Assembly: GCA_017450925.1 (NCBI GenBank)
Contig: JAFSSS010000081.1
Span: 82,090 to 146,089 of the forward strand
Reading direction: 5' to 3'
Source: Ruminococcus sp.
GTDB taxonomy: Bacteria; Bacillota; Clostridia; Oscillospirales; Ruminococcaceae
DNA length: 64,000 nucleotides
Position 1 is the first letter of the stretch, and every line of letters begins with the position of its first letter. Below are positions 8,731 to 15,411 of this stretch, in pieces. The notes below the pieces were generated by a model. The model worked only from the letters and a program-made list of their open reading frames with translations. It had not been told where the DNA came from and made no database searches. Made by a program: the position numbers and the translations under genes.

Positions 8731-8764
8731 GACACTTCTGCTGTATCACGGCAGAAGTGTCTTT
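8731..8764 (+). terminator. Intrinsic terminator after LCP gene
   Basis: A perfect 11-bp stem (GACACTTCTGC / GCAGAAGTGTC) with a 9-base loop is followed by a short T run. Confidence 0.7.
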
Positions 8765-8789
8765 GCGTTACAAGTGTCCGCGCCCGCTA

Positions 8790-8914
8790 AAATAAAAAAG
8801 AAGAAAGAATAAATAAGAAATAATAATCAAGGTATCGCCTTTGGCGATGATCTTAATTCGTCCGCAAAGCGGACACCTTGTTTATTCTTTATTCTTTCTT
8901 CTTTATTATTTTTT
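8790..8914. repeat. Foldback element with two internal hairpins (MITE/REP-like)
   Basis: Two arms of about 40 bases (8790-8833, A/G-rich, and 8875-8914, T/C-rich) are imperfect reverse complements. Inside them sit two small hairpins with 3-base loops: ATCGCC-TTT-GGCGAT (8834-8848) and GTCCGC-AAA-GCGGAC (8860-8874). Transcribed, this would fold into a stem capped by a multibranch junction. It resembles the non-autonomous palindromic elements that occur as intergenic families, but no second copy is visible in this window. Confidence 0.6.
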
Positions 8915-8977
8915 CTTTGAGCAGCAGCGCTCGCAAAGCTTCTGTATCGCTGCTGCGCTAAAACGCGGTGTCTTTTT

Positions 8978-9904
8978 TTATCCGTTCTGATCGCTTGAGT
9001 TTTTGTAGTCGCTTGTTACACCGAGATACTCTTCAAGGCAGAGATCTTGATCTGTGATCTCCTTTGCTGCTTTTTTGCCCACATATCTTATATGCCAGGG
9101 CTCGTAGGCATAGCCGGTGATGCTTTCCTTTCCGAGAGGGAAGCGGATGATGAAGCCGTAATCGGCGCAGTGGTTCGCAAGCCAGATCGCTTCCTTTGTG
9201 CCTGCAAAATCAAACTCGGTGGTGTTGATGTCCATGCAAAGCCCCGACTGATGCTCCGAATGTCCCGGCCGAGAGGAAACTCTGTCGGCCTCATCCGTGC
9301 CACGCTGTGAGGAATAGTTGCGGTAGAGCATATCCTGTTCTCGGTATGTCCTAAACCCCGAGCATATGAACAGCGAAACGCCCTCGCTCCATGCCTGCGA
9401 TGCCATTTCGTTGAAGGCCGCCTCGGCGGTCGGGTCAAGACCCGGTGCGTAATCGGCGGGAAGTGAATAGGTCTTGTTGACTATCATTATCCCGTCAACG
9501 TAGGTGATGCCGTTCTTTACCTCCAGCTTATGCCCTGCAGCCTCCTGCGCTTTTTCGGTCGGTTTTGCAGTTTCATTACCTGCCTGTGTGACCGTTGTGG
9601 TAACAGCCGAGCTGCTGTCCTGCGGTTCAGAGGTGCTGCTGCCGTTTTCATCCGAGGCAGATACCTCGCTTACGCTTTCTCCCGCAATGACCTTTTTAAC
9701 AGTTACCGTCTGCGGAACGTCTGCCGCCTGCTTGGCATCGGCGCTGGGCTTGTGGATGAACATGAAGTAGATCAGCACGAACACCAGCGCAACGGCTATA
9801 CCTGTCAGTACACCGTAGGCCTGCATCGTATCCCGCCGGTACTGTTCCTTGGAGTAGCCCTTGCGCGGGGTATATTGTCGCTTTCGTTTCTTCTTGTCTG
9901 ACAT
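8978..9904 (-). CDS. D-alanyl-D-alanine carboxypeptidase, VanY-like (peptidase M15B)
   Basis: A 308-residue membrane-anchored zinc peptidase that trims the terminal D-Ala of peptidoglycan stem peptides. A basic N-terminus and a membrane helix (31-50) are followed by a Ser/Thr/Glu-rich linker to about 125, then the VanY domain. Signatures are SGFRT (182-186), SRPGHSEHQSG (211-221) and EPWHIRYVG (268-276). Likely zinc ligands are H218, D225 and H271, with E268 as catalytic base. No van resistance genes are nearby, so a housekeeping role in cross-link control is more likely than glycopeptide resistance. A TGCTATAAT extended -10 lies about 60 bases upstream. Confidence 0.9.
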   Translation of the reverse strand: MSDKKKRKRQYTPRKGYSKEQYRRDTMQAYGVLTGIAVALVFVLIYFMFIHKPSADAKQAADVPQTVTVKKVIAGESVSEVSASDENGSSTSEPQDSSSAVTTTVTQAGNETAKPTEKAQEAAGHKLEVKNGITYVDGIMIVNKTYSLPADYAPGLDPTAEAAFNEMASQAWSEGVSLFICSGFRTYREQDMLYRNYSSQRGTDEADRVSSRPGHSEHQSGLCMDINTTEFDFAGTKEAIWLANHCADYGFIIRFPLGKESITGYAYEPWHIRYVGKKAAKEITDQDLCLEEYLGVTSDYKNSSDQNG

Positions 9905-9963
9905 ATAAAATGACCTCGTATAGTTATTGTAATTTCGTATGACGGTTTGTCCTACCGTTATAT

Positions 9964-9972
9964 ATTATAGCA
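9964..9972 (-). promoter_or_regulatory. Extended -10 promoter of VanY-like gene
   Basis: On the minus strand TGCTATAAT is an extended -10 element. No good -35 box lies at the usual distance, which is typical for extended -10 promoters. Confidence 0.45.
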
Positions 9973-10019
9973 CATCCTGCTGTCACAACGAGTCGAAAAA
10001 AGCCGCTGCGGAGAAAAAT

Positions 10020-10289
10020 TCAGATGATCTCGAAGCTGTGACTCCCGTGTATCGGAACGGTGCGGACATCCATACTGTCAATGCTTACGAACCGTCCGTT
10101 TTCAGTCTGCATCACGGTCATGTCTATAGCACTTTCCGTGCCCTCCAGTTCAGCCTCGACCGTGCCGTCATAAAGGTTTTTTACCCAGCCGCTGACGCCG
10201 TTTGATCTTGCCGCATAATACATCCTGTAACGGAACCCAACGCCTTGAACAGAGCCGTGAAAAATAAAGTGCTTTCTAATTCTGTCCAT
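10020..10289 (-). CDS. acyP: Acylphosphatase
   Basis: An 89-residue acylphosphatase, which hydrolyses acyl phosphates such as carbamoyl or acetyl phosphate. The signature HGSVQGVGFRY and the second motif GWVKNLYDGTVEAELEG are present, giving the catalytic pair R20 and N38. The length is normal. It is a single-gene unit on the minus strand, with a CGGAGGT site and a consensus promoter just upstream. Confidence 0.93.
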   Translation of the reverse strand: MDRIRKHFIFHGSVQGVGFRYRMYYAARSNGVSGWVKNLYDGTVEAELEGTESAIDMTVMQTENGRFVSIDSMDVRTVPIHGSHSFEII

Positions 10290-10309
10290 AGCAATACCTC
10301 CGCAATAAT

Positions 10310-10338
10310 ATTATATCATGCAAATGTGAACATTGCAA
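10310..10338 (-). promoter_or_regulatory. Sigma-A promoter of acyP
   Basis: Read on the minus strand, TTGCAA and TATAAT are separated by 17 bases, about 20 bases before the acyP start codon. Confidence 0.75.
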
Positions 10339-10393
10339 TAATTATTGATTAACATGGGCGGCAGAGAAAAACCGGCATCCCGTACAAACAGCT

Positions 10394-10422
10394 ATCCCCC
10401 GTATCCTTTCGGAGCGGGGGAT
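10394..10422. other. Strong GC-rich hairpin in intergenic region
   Basis: A stem ATCCCCCG / CGGGGGAT with a 13-base interior lies between acyP and the zinc-ribbon gene. No T run follows on either strand, so it is not a textbook terminator. It sits 37 bases upstream of a short open frame with a ribosome binding site (10459-10545). Confidence 0.5.
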
Positions 10423-10458
10423 GACTGAAATATATGATTTAAGGAAGGAAGAAGAATT

Positions 10459-10545
10459 ATGTCTTGTTCAGCCGAGCCTTGTCATTTCCTTGGCTCTGAT
10501 TTAAGTATAATCCCTCAACTTGAGAATAACTTAAAACCAATGTGA
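10459..10545 (+). CDS. Candidate 28-residue peptide (low confidence)
   Basis: An ATG preceded at normal distance by a purine-rich AAGGAAGGAAG opens a 28-codon frame beginning MSCSAEPCHFLGS, with two Cys residues and no membrane segment. It lies on the plus strand between two minus-strand genes and behind a stable hairpin. No promoter with good boxes was seen. It may be chance. Confidence 0.2.
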   Translation: MSCSAEPCHFLGSDLSIIPQLENNLKPM

Positions 10546-10568
10546 AGATCCGGTGAAACTGATTTTGC

Positions 10569-11318
10569 TTACAGCTTCGGAACAAAGCTGTCGAGCCACT
10601 TCATCAGAGATTCGCGGTATTCGTCCTTGTCCTCCTGAGCGCAGTACACATCTACAAGATAATAGGCGTTCTTGGTGGGAAACATAGCCTCGATGTACCA
10701 TACCTCGTCCGACTTCTTGATATAGTTCGGATGGTGAGAATTATATTCGATGAACACATAATTCTTTCCCGGACGCGGCTTGAATTCGATCTTCTGCCCG
10801 TTGATCGTGGTGGTCCTCATTTTCTGAGCCTCGGCAAACTGCTCTGCGGTAACGCCTGAGTACATCTCCTTTTCGGGATCGGTGTAACGGTGTATGCTTA
10901 CGTCAAAGCCGGCCAGTCTGGAGGTGTAGAACCCGAGAAGATCAGCGCTGCTCATGTTTGAGGTGAGCATTTCTCCCTTTTCCATTTCAGACGGCACTGT
11001 GATCGAGAACGAGGGCTCGTCAATCGTCTTCCACGATGACTCGTCCGTAATGTGCTTGGCTGCCAGCCAGCGAAGCATGAAGAAAACTCCCACACCTATC
11101 AGTACAGCTATCAGCAGGATGATAGGCACCCACGGGACACTCCTTTTGCGCTTTACGCTGTCCAGCGTCTGTGCCGCAAAGGGTGAATCCGGCGACGGGG
11201 TATATGCTGAACCGCCGGAGGCCGCCATAGTAGGCGAGCTTCCGAGCCTTAAAGGTCTCCCGCATTCGCAGAAGGTCTCGCCCTCTGGGTTTTCACGTCC
11301 GCAGTAAATGCATTTCAT
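10569..11318 (-). CDS. Zinc-ribbon membrane protein of unknown function
   Basis: About 249 residues. The N-terminus is a double-CxxC-like zinc ribbon (MKCIYCGRENPEGETFCECG), common in Firmicutes membrane proteins. A Pro/Ser-rich linker and one membrane helix follow (about residues 64-86), and then an extracytoplasmic beta-rich domain of about 160 residues that I do not recognise. It has a lipoprotein-LpqN-like feel, but this is only an impression. The start is the ATG preceded by AGGAGGT; a slightly longer frame exists but lacks a site. The gene stands alone on the minus strand. Confidence 0.8.
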   Translation of the reverse strand: MKCIYCGRENPEGETFCECGRPLRLGSSPTMAASGGSAYTPSPDSPFAAQTLDSVKRKRSVPWVPIILLIAVLIGVGVFFMLRWLAAKHITDESSWKTIDEPSFSITVPSEMEKGEMLTSNMSSADLLGFYTSRLAGFDVSIHRYTDPEKEMYSGVTAEQFAEAQKMRTTTINGQKIEFKPRPGKNYVFIEYNSHHPNYIKKSDEVWYIEAMFPTKNAYYLVDVYCAQEDKDEYRESLMKWLDSFVPKL

Positions 11319-11446
11319 ATTCTTTACCTCCTGTTTACAATCTTGTAATTTTTTCATTATTATAACATATACATATTATAATGTCAATAGCTTTATGACC
11401 CACGACAGCAGTGACCTTGCGCCCGGTACTTTTTTTCAAAAAACTC

Positions 11447-11475
11447 TTGACAAACGTGGAAATATAGTGTATAAT
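11447..11475 (+). promoter_or_regulatory. Consensus sigma-A promoter of tRNA operon
   Basis: A perfect TTGACA and a perfect TATAAT are separated by 17 bases, 19 bases before the first tRNA. This is the strongest promoter in the window, as expected for stable RNA. Confidence 0.92.
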
Positions 11476-11494
11476 AATTTTTGTCACTTGACAT

Positions 11495-11570
11495 GGGAGC
11501 TTAGCTCAGCTGGGAGAGCGTCTGCCTTACAAGCAGAGGGTCATAGGTTCGAGCCCTATAGTTCCCACCA
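11495..11570 (+). tRNA. tRNA-Val (anticodon TAC)
   Basis: A complete 76-base cloverleaf with encoded CCA. The anticodon stem closes a CTTACAA loop, giving TAC. First gene of a four-tRNA operon. Confidence 0.95.
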
Positions 11571-11596
11571 GTGCCGATGTTTGTCGGCACTTTTGC

Positions 11597-11673
11597 GGCC
11601 GGGTAGTTCAGCTGGTTAGAACGCCAGCCTGTCACGCTGGAGGTCGTGGGTTCGAGCCCCATTCCGGTCGCCA
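11597..11673 (+). tRNA. tRNA-Asp (anticodon GTC)
   Basis: A 77-base cloverleaf with encoded CCA. The loop CTGTCAC gives anticodon GTC and the discriminator base is G, as expected for Asp. The acceptor stem GGCCGGG pairs with TCCGGTC through two G-T pairs. Confidence 0.95.
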
Positions 11674-11676
11674 TTT

Positions 11677-11752
11677 GCGGATTTAGCTCATCTGGTAGAG
11701 CGCCACCTTGCCAAGGTGGAGGTAGCGAGTTCGAGCCTCGTAATCCGCTCCA
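11677..11752 (+). tRNA. tRNA-Gly (anticodon GCC)
   Basis: A 76-base cloverleaf with encoded CCA; the loop TTGCCAA gives anticodon GCC. It lies three bases after tRNA-Asp. Confidence 0.95.
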
Positions 11753-11756
11753 TATC

Positions 11757-11830
11757 GGCGCTATAGCCAAGTGGTAAGGCGTAGGTCTGCAACACCTTGA
11801 TCGCCGGTTCAAATCCGGCTGGCGCCTCCA
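11757..11830 (+). tRNA. tRNA-Cys (anticodon GCA)
   Basis: A 74-base cloverleaf with encoded CCA; the loop CTGCAAC gives anticodon GCA and the discriminator base is T, as usual for Cys. Last tRNA of the operon. Confidence 0.94.
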
Positions 11831-11836
11831 AGGGAT

Positions 11837-11867
11837 CCGCTCAACATCTTGTTGGGCGGCCTTTTTT
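11837..11867 (+). terminator. Intrinsic terminator of tRNA operon
   Basis: A 10-bp stem (CCGCTCAACA / TGTTGGGCGG) with a 3-base loop is followed within a few bases by TTTTTT. Confidence 0.88.
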
Positions 11868-11955
11868 ATTTACTGTATATAGGGTAATTTTCAACTTATA
11901 TTTCTATTATTCAAGCCTTTCTATGTGTAAAGTGTACGAAAATCAAGCACAGATA

Positions 11956-11984
11956 TTGACAAATTGACCAAAAGATATTAGAAT
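11956..11984 (+). promoter_or_regulatory. Sigma-A promoter of LTA synthase gene
   Basis: TTGACA and TAGAAT are separated by 17 bases, about 48 bases before the start codon. Confidence 0.78.
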
Positions 11985-12031
11985 AGATTTGTTAAGCGTA
12001 CTATGTGTTTTTTATATATATGGAGGGACAA

Positions 12032-14278
12032 ATGAAAAGCTTTCTGATATCCGTCAGAGATAAGGCGAAAACATATATAAGCCGTAATCTGATGTTTTTG
12101 ACCTTTGTGCTTTCATCGGTCATTAATTCTTTTCTGCTTAGAGCGTTCACAGTTGGCTTCAACTACAATTTTGTCAAGCCGCTTTTAGCTGATATTGCAG
12201 TTGTGCTGTTCTTCGGACTTTTTGGCTACTGCTTCCGTCCGAAGCGCCGTTTCCCCTATTTCCTTGTGCTGAATATCCTGTTTACCGTTCTTGCGGCAGG
12301 CAACTGCATATACTATACTAATTATAAGTCGTTCCTGTCGATCTCGCTGATATCCACAGCCTCACAGCTCGGCGGCGTCATGGGCGCAGTTACTAACCTG
12401 CTCGAGATCAAGCAGTTCGTATTCCTTTGGGCGATAGCCGCACAGATAATAGTTTATGTGCTTATCAAGAAAAAGAAGCCGGATTATTTCGACGAGGTCG
12501 AGGGTCTGAAGCTGGGGCGTAAATATGCGATCACCACCTTTGCGGTCGCACTCGGTACTATAGGTATCTTTGCTGCAACGCTCACCGGCACTGATGTTTC
12601 CCGTCTTGCCAAGCAGTGGAACAGAGAGTATGTCCTCGGTACCTTCGGAATGTACACCTATCAGATATCCGATACCGTGTCCAGCATTCACGCTAAAATG
12701 AATATGTGGCTGGGCTATGACGAGAATAAACAGGCCTTCACCGAGTTCTACACCGATAAGACCGACTCTGTCGTTACCGAGGGCAAGAACGAGTATTCCG
12801 ATATCTTCAAGGGCAAGAACGTTATCGTTATCCATGCAGAGAGCGTCCAGCAGTTCACTATGGATACATATATCAACGGCGAGCCTCTCACCCCTAATTT
12901 GAGAAAGCTGGCAGGGGAGAGCCTTTACTTCTCCAACTTCTATGCGCAGGAGTCTGTCGGAACAAGCTCCGACAGCGAGTTCACCTTTGCATCGTCACTG
13001 ATGCCCGCATCCAGCGGAACAGTCGCTATCAATTATTGGGACAGGTCATATACCACCACCCAGTCCATGCTGGGCGACAGAGGCTATTATGTCTGCAGTA
13101 TGCACGGCAACAACGGCTCCTACTGGAACCGTCTGAACCTGCATAAGTCTTTGGGATATGACAAGCTTTATAACTATACAGATGATTTTGTGATCGACGA
13201 GACTATCGGTCTCGGCCTTTCGGATAAATCCTTCTTCCGCCAGGCGGTGCCGAAGCTCAAGTCTATCTCCAAGGAGCATAAGAATTTCTACTGCACACTG
13301 ATAATGCTTACCAATCACACCCCCTTTACGGATATTGAGCGGGTAAGCGATTATTCGGTAGATTTCAAGTATCAGAGAGTAAACCCCGAGACAGGCCTCA
13401 CCGAACAGGTCTCCGCACCCTTCCTTGAAGGGACCAAGCTCGGAAGCTATTTCAAATCCGTACATTATGCGGACGAGGCTATCGGCCAGCTGATGACCGA
13501 CCTTGAAAAGGAAGGCTTGCTGGACAATACGGTAGTTGTCATCTACGGCGACCACGATGCCAAGGTCAAGGAAGACCAGTTTGAGTATTACTACAACTAC
13601 GATCCCTTTACCGAGGAGGTACTTACTGCCGCAGATGAGGGCTATATACCTGTTGACGATTTCTATTACAACATCAACAGAAAGGTCCCCTTCATTATCT
13701 GGAGCAAGGATCTCAAGGAGCCAAAGGAGATCACCAAGGTAATGGGAATGTATGACGTTCAGCCCACCCTCGGAAATATGTTTGGCTTTGATAATTCCTA
13801 CGCTTTGGGACACGATATCTTCTCGATCCCCGCAAACGAGGAAAATGTCGTTATCTTCCCCAACGGGAACTTCGTTACCGATACGGTTTACTATAATAAC
13901 CAAAAGGGCACCTATTTCGATGTGCGCGGCTATGACAACGTGGCAAAGCACGCCTCCTGCAACCAGAGCTATAAGGATACGCCCAACCCCACCTATACCG
14001 CCAGCCGCGATGCCAATTACAAAAAGCTTAGCAATACAGCCTACGGCGCAGCTGCCGCCGCATTGAGGACGAATAACGGCGCTGCCGACGAGAACTATAT
14101 TTCACGGTATGTAAGCTATGCCGAGGAGCGCATAAATATCTCAAACGCTATCATCTATTATGATATGATAAACAAGACGGCCGACGGCTTCACCAGTGAG
14201 GCACAGAACGCCGAAACAAGACAGGGCGTTTTCGCTCCGCCGGACTCTGAAAAAAGAGAACGGCTGTATGCAGTCTGA
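12032..14278 (+). CDS. ltaS: Lipoteichoic acid synthase family protein (LtaS-like)
   Basis: About 748 residues. An N-terminal block of some five membrane helices is followed by an extracellular sulfatase-fold domain that transfers glycerol phosphate from phosphatidylglycerol. Catalytic signatures are visible: VIHAESVQQF (metal-binding Glu), the nucleophile Thr in SVGTSSDSEF near residue 310, SMHGNNGSYWNR, and the metal site VIYGDHDAK. The C-terminus extends beyond the usual LtaS length of about 640-650 residues with a Tyr/Asn/Ala-rich stretch after the catalytic domain. The ATG after GGAGGGAC is chosen; an earlier frame extension has no site. LtaS, YvgJ and YqgS paralogues cannot be told apart here. 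Confidence 0.88.
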   Translation: MKSFLISVRDKAKTYISRNLMFLTFVLSSVINSFLLRAFTVGFNYNFVKPLLADIAVVLFFGLFGYCFRPKRRFPYFLVLNILFTVLAAGNCIYYTNYKSFLSISLISTASQLGGVMGAVTNLLEIKQFVFLWAIAAQIIVYVLIKKKKPDYFDEVEGLKLGRKYAITTFAVALGTIGIFAATLTGTDVSRLAKQWNREYVLGTFGMYTYQISDTVSSIHAKMNMWLGYDENKQAFTEFYTDKTDSVVTEGKNEYSDIFKGKNVIVIHAESVQQFTMDTYINGEPLTPNLRKLAGESLYFSNFYAQESVGTSSDSEFTFASSLMPASSGTVAINYWDRSYTTTQSMLGDRGYYVCSMHGNNGSYWNRLNLHKSLGYDKLYNYTDDFVIDETIGLGLSDKSFFRQAVPKLKSISKEHKNFYCTLIMLTNHTPFTDIERVSDYSVDFKYQRVNPETGLTEQVSAPFLEGTKLGSYFKSVHYADEAIGQLMTDLEKEGLLDNTVVVIYGDHDAKVKEDQFEYYYNYDPFTEEVLTAADEGYIPVDDFYYNINRKVPFIIWSKDLKEPKEITKVMGMYDVQPTLGNMFGFDNSYALGHDIFSIPANEENVVIFPNGNFVTDTVYYNNQKGTYFDVRGYDNVAKHASCNQSYKDTPNPTYTASRDANYKKLSNTAYGAAAAALRTNNGAADENYISRYVSYAEERINISNAIIYYDMINKTADGFTSEAQNAETRQGVFAPPDSEKRERLYAV

Positions 14279-14315
14279 CCGCGTGAAAAAAATTCAAAAA
14301 ATTTTTCAAAAGGTA

Positions 14316-14344
14316 TTGCAATTTCAAAAAAAGTATGCTATAAT
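14316..14344 (+). promoter_or_regulatory. Sigma-A promoter of rpmB
   Basis: TTGCAA and TATAAT are separated by 17 bases, about 55 bases before the ribosomal protein start. Confidence 0.82.
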
Positions 14345-14399
14345 ATTTTAGTATTGCGGATTATGTAGTTTTTCAGCATGGAAAGGGAGGTGCTGCCTC

Positions 14400-14585
14400 A
14401 TGGCAAAATGTGATTTTTGCGGAAAGGGTGTTACTTTCGGTATCAAGGTTTCCCACTCACACAGAAGAACCAACAGGACATGGAAGCCTAATGTTAAGCG
14501 TGTAAAGGCCGTAGTTAACGGTACTCCTACACACGTTTACGCTTGCTCCAGATGCCTGCGTTCCGGTAAGGTCGAGCGTGCTTGA
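14400..14585 (+). CDS. rpmB: 50S ribosomal protein L28
   Basis: A 61-residue ribosomal protein of the large subunit. It matches the family throughout: MAKCDFCGKGVTFGIKVSHS, the basic RRTNRTWKPNVKRVK segment, and a C-terminal CSRCLRSGKVERA. The paired Cys motifs (CxxC at the start and near the end) make it the zinc-binding C+ form. A strong GGGAGGTG site precedes the ATG. Monocistronic, with its own promoter and terminator, as is common for rpmB in Firmicutes. Confidence 0.97.
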   Translation: MAKCDFCGKGVTFGIKVSHSHRRTNRTWKPNVKRVKAVVNGTPTHVYACSRCLRSGKVERA

Positions 14586-14618
14586 TTTACCTTGTAGCAT
14601 CAGAAGATTTGAGAATAT

Positions 14619-14645
14619 AAGACAGTCTTAGGACTGTCTTTTTTC
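14619..14645 (+). terminator. Intrinsic terminator after rpmB
   Basis: AAGACAGTC and GACTGTCTT pair perfectly around TTAG, and a T run follows. Confidence 0.9.
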
Positions 14646-14673
14646 TTTGTGCTGACATTTGCACAAAAAACAC

Positions 14674-14702
14674 TTGCATTATTCTCTCGTTTGTGTTATA
14701 AT
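14674..14702 (+). promoter_or_regulatory. Sigma-A promoter of site-2 protease/scpAB operon
   Basis: TTGCAT and TATAAT are separated by 17 bases, about 40 bases upstream of the protease start. Confidence 0.82.
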
Positions 14703-14742
14703 ATTTAATGTATGAATATATAATCCTGTTCGGAGGCACAGT

Positions 14743-15411
14743 ATGCATTTTACTCAGGAAGATATCTTAAAATACGGCGTCAAGCTGATAATAATCTTTC
14801 TCGTGATACCGATCCACGAGTATGCTCATGCCTGGGCAGCCACAAAGCTGGGGGATAATACTCCGCAGTATCAAGGGAGACTGACCCTCAACCCGCTGGC
14901 TCATGTTGATCCCATCGGCGCTATATGCATTTTCTTTACCGGCTTCGGCTGGGGAAAGCCTGTACAGATCAATCCGCTTAGGTTCAAGAAATACCGCAAG
15001 GGCATGGCTCTTACTGCTGCTGCCGGCCCGATCATGAATATTCTGATCGGTCTTATAGGCATCATTTTCTTCAAGATCGTTTTGGCGATCTCTATGACCC
15101 ATGACTCTGAAGCCTTGAACTGGATGTGTATCATTCTGCGCTATTTCACGCTTATCAATGTGGGACTGGCTGCCTTTAATCTGCTGCCTGTACCGCCTCT
15201 TGACGGCTCTAAGATACTGGGCTATTTCCTGCCGCCCAAATGGGAGAAGTTCATAGCCGACAATCTGCTTTATATTTCTCTCGGCTTCCTGCTGCTGCTG
15301 GTCACCGGCGCATTGGACAGGCCGCTGGGCTGGGTTGAGAACGGAATGTTCTGGATCATGGATAAGCTCACCTTCTGGGTGGATATCATCATTAAGGCGA
15401 TACTGAACTAA
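14743..15411 (+). CDS. Site-2 protease family (M50) membrane metalloprotease
   Basis: A 222-residue polytopic membrane protein of the short M50B type (YwhC/Rv-like), lacking a PDZ domain. The zinc site HEYAHAW is in the first third and the third ligand motif is NLLPVPPLDGSKIL near 149-162. Four to five membrane segments are visible. Such small members are widespread in Firmicutes next to scpA and their substrates are unknown. The stop overlaps the ATG of scpA by one base (TAATG), so the two are translationally coupled. Confidence 0.92.
   Translation: MHFTQEDILKYGVKLIIIFLVIPIHEYAHAWAATKLGDNTPQYQGRLTLNPLAHVDPIGAICIFFTGFGWGKPVQINPLRFKKYRKGMALTAAAGPIMNILIGLIGIIFFKIVLAISMTHDSEALNWMCIILRYFTLINVGLAAFNLLPVPPLDGSKILGYFLPPKWEKFIADNLLYISLGFLLLLVTGALDRPLGWVENGMFWIMDKLTFWVDIIIKAILN

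Larger units (their letters stand above)
8666..8979. repeat. Nested inverted-repeat region between convergent genes
   Basis: The whole 300-base gap between two convergent genes is built of palindromes. Outer arms GACACCGCG (8667-8675) and CGCGGTGTC (8964-8972) bracket a terminator hairpin (8731-8761), a long purine/pyrimidine foldback (8790-8914) and a further hairpin GCAGCAGCG / CGCTGCTGC (8921-8956). Two direct copies of a 16-base unit, TCATAAAGCGCRGGCA, lie at 8678-8709 with a partial third copy. No gene is present. Confidence 0.7.

Noticed and set aside
11308..11812. Open frames across the tRNA operon on both strands
   Set aside because: The region is four complete tRNA genes with promoter and terminator; the frames are chance.
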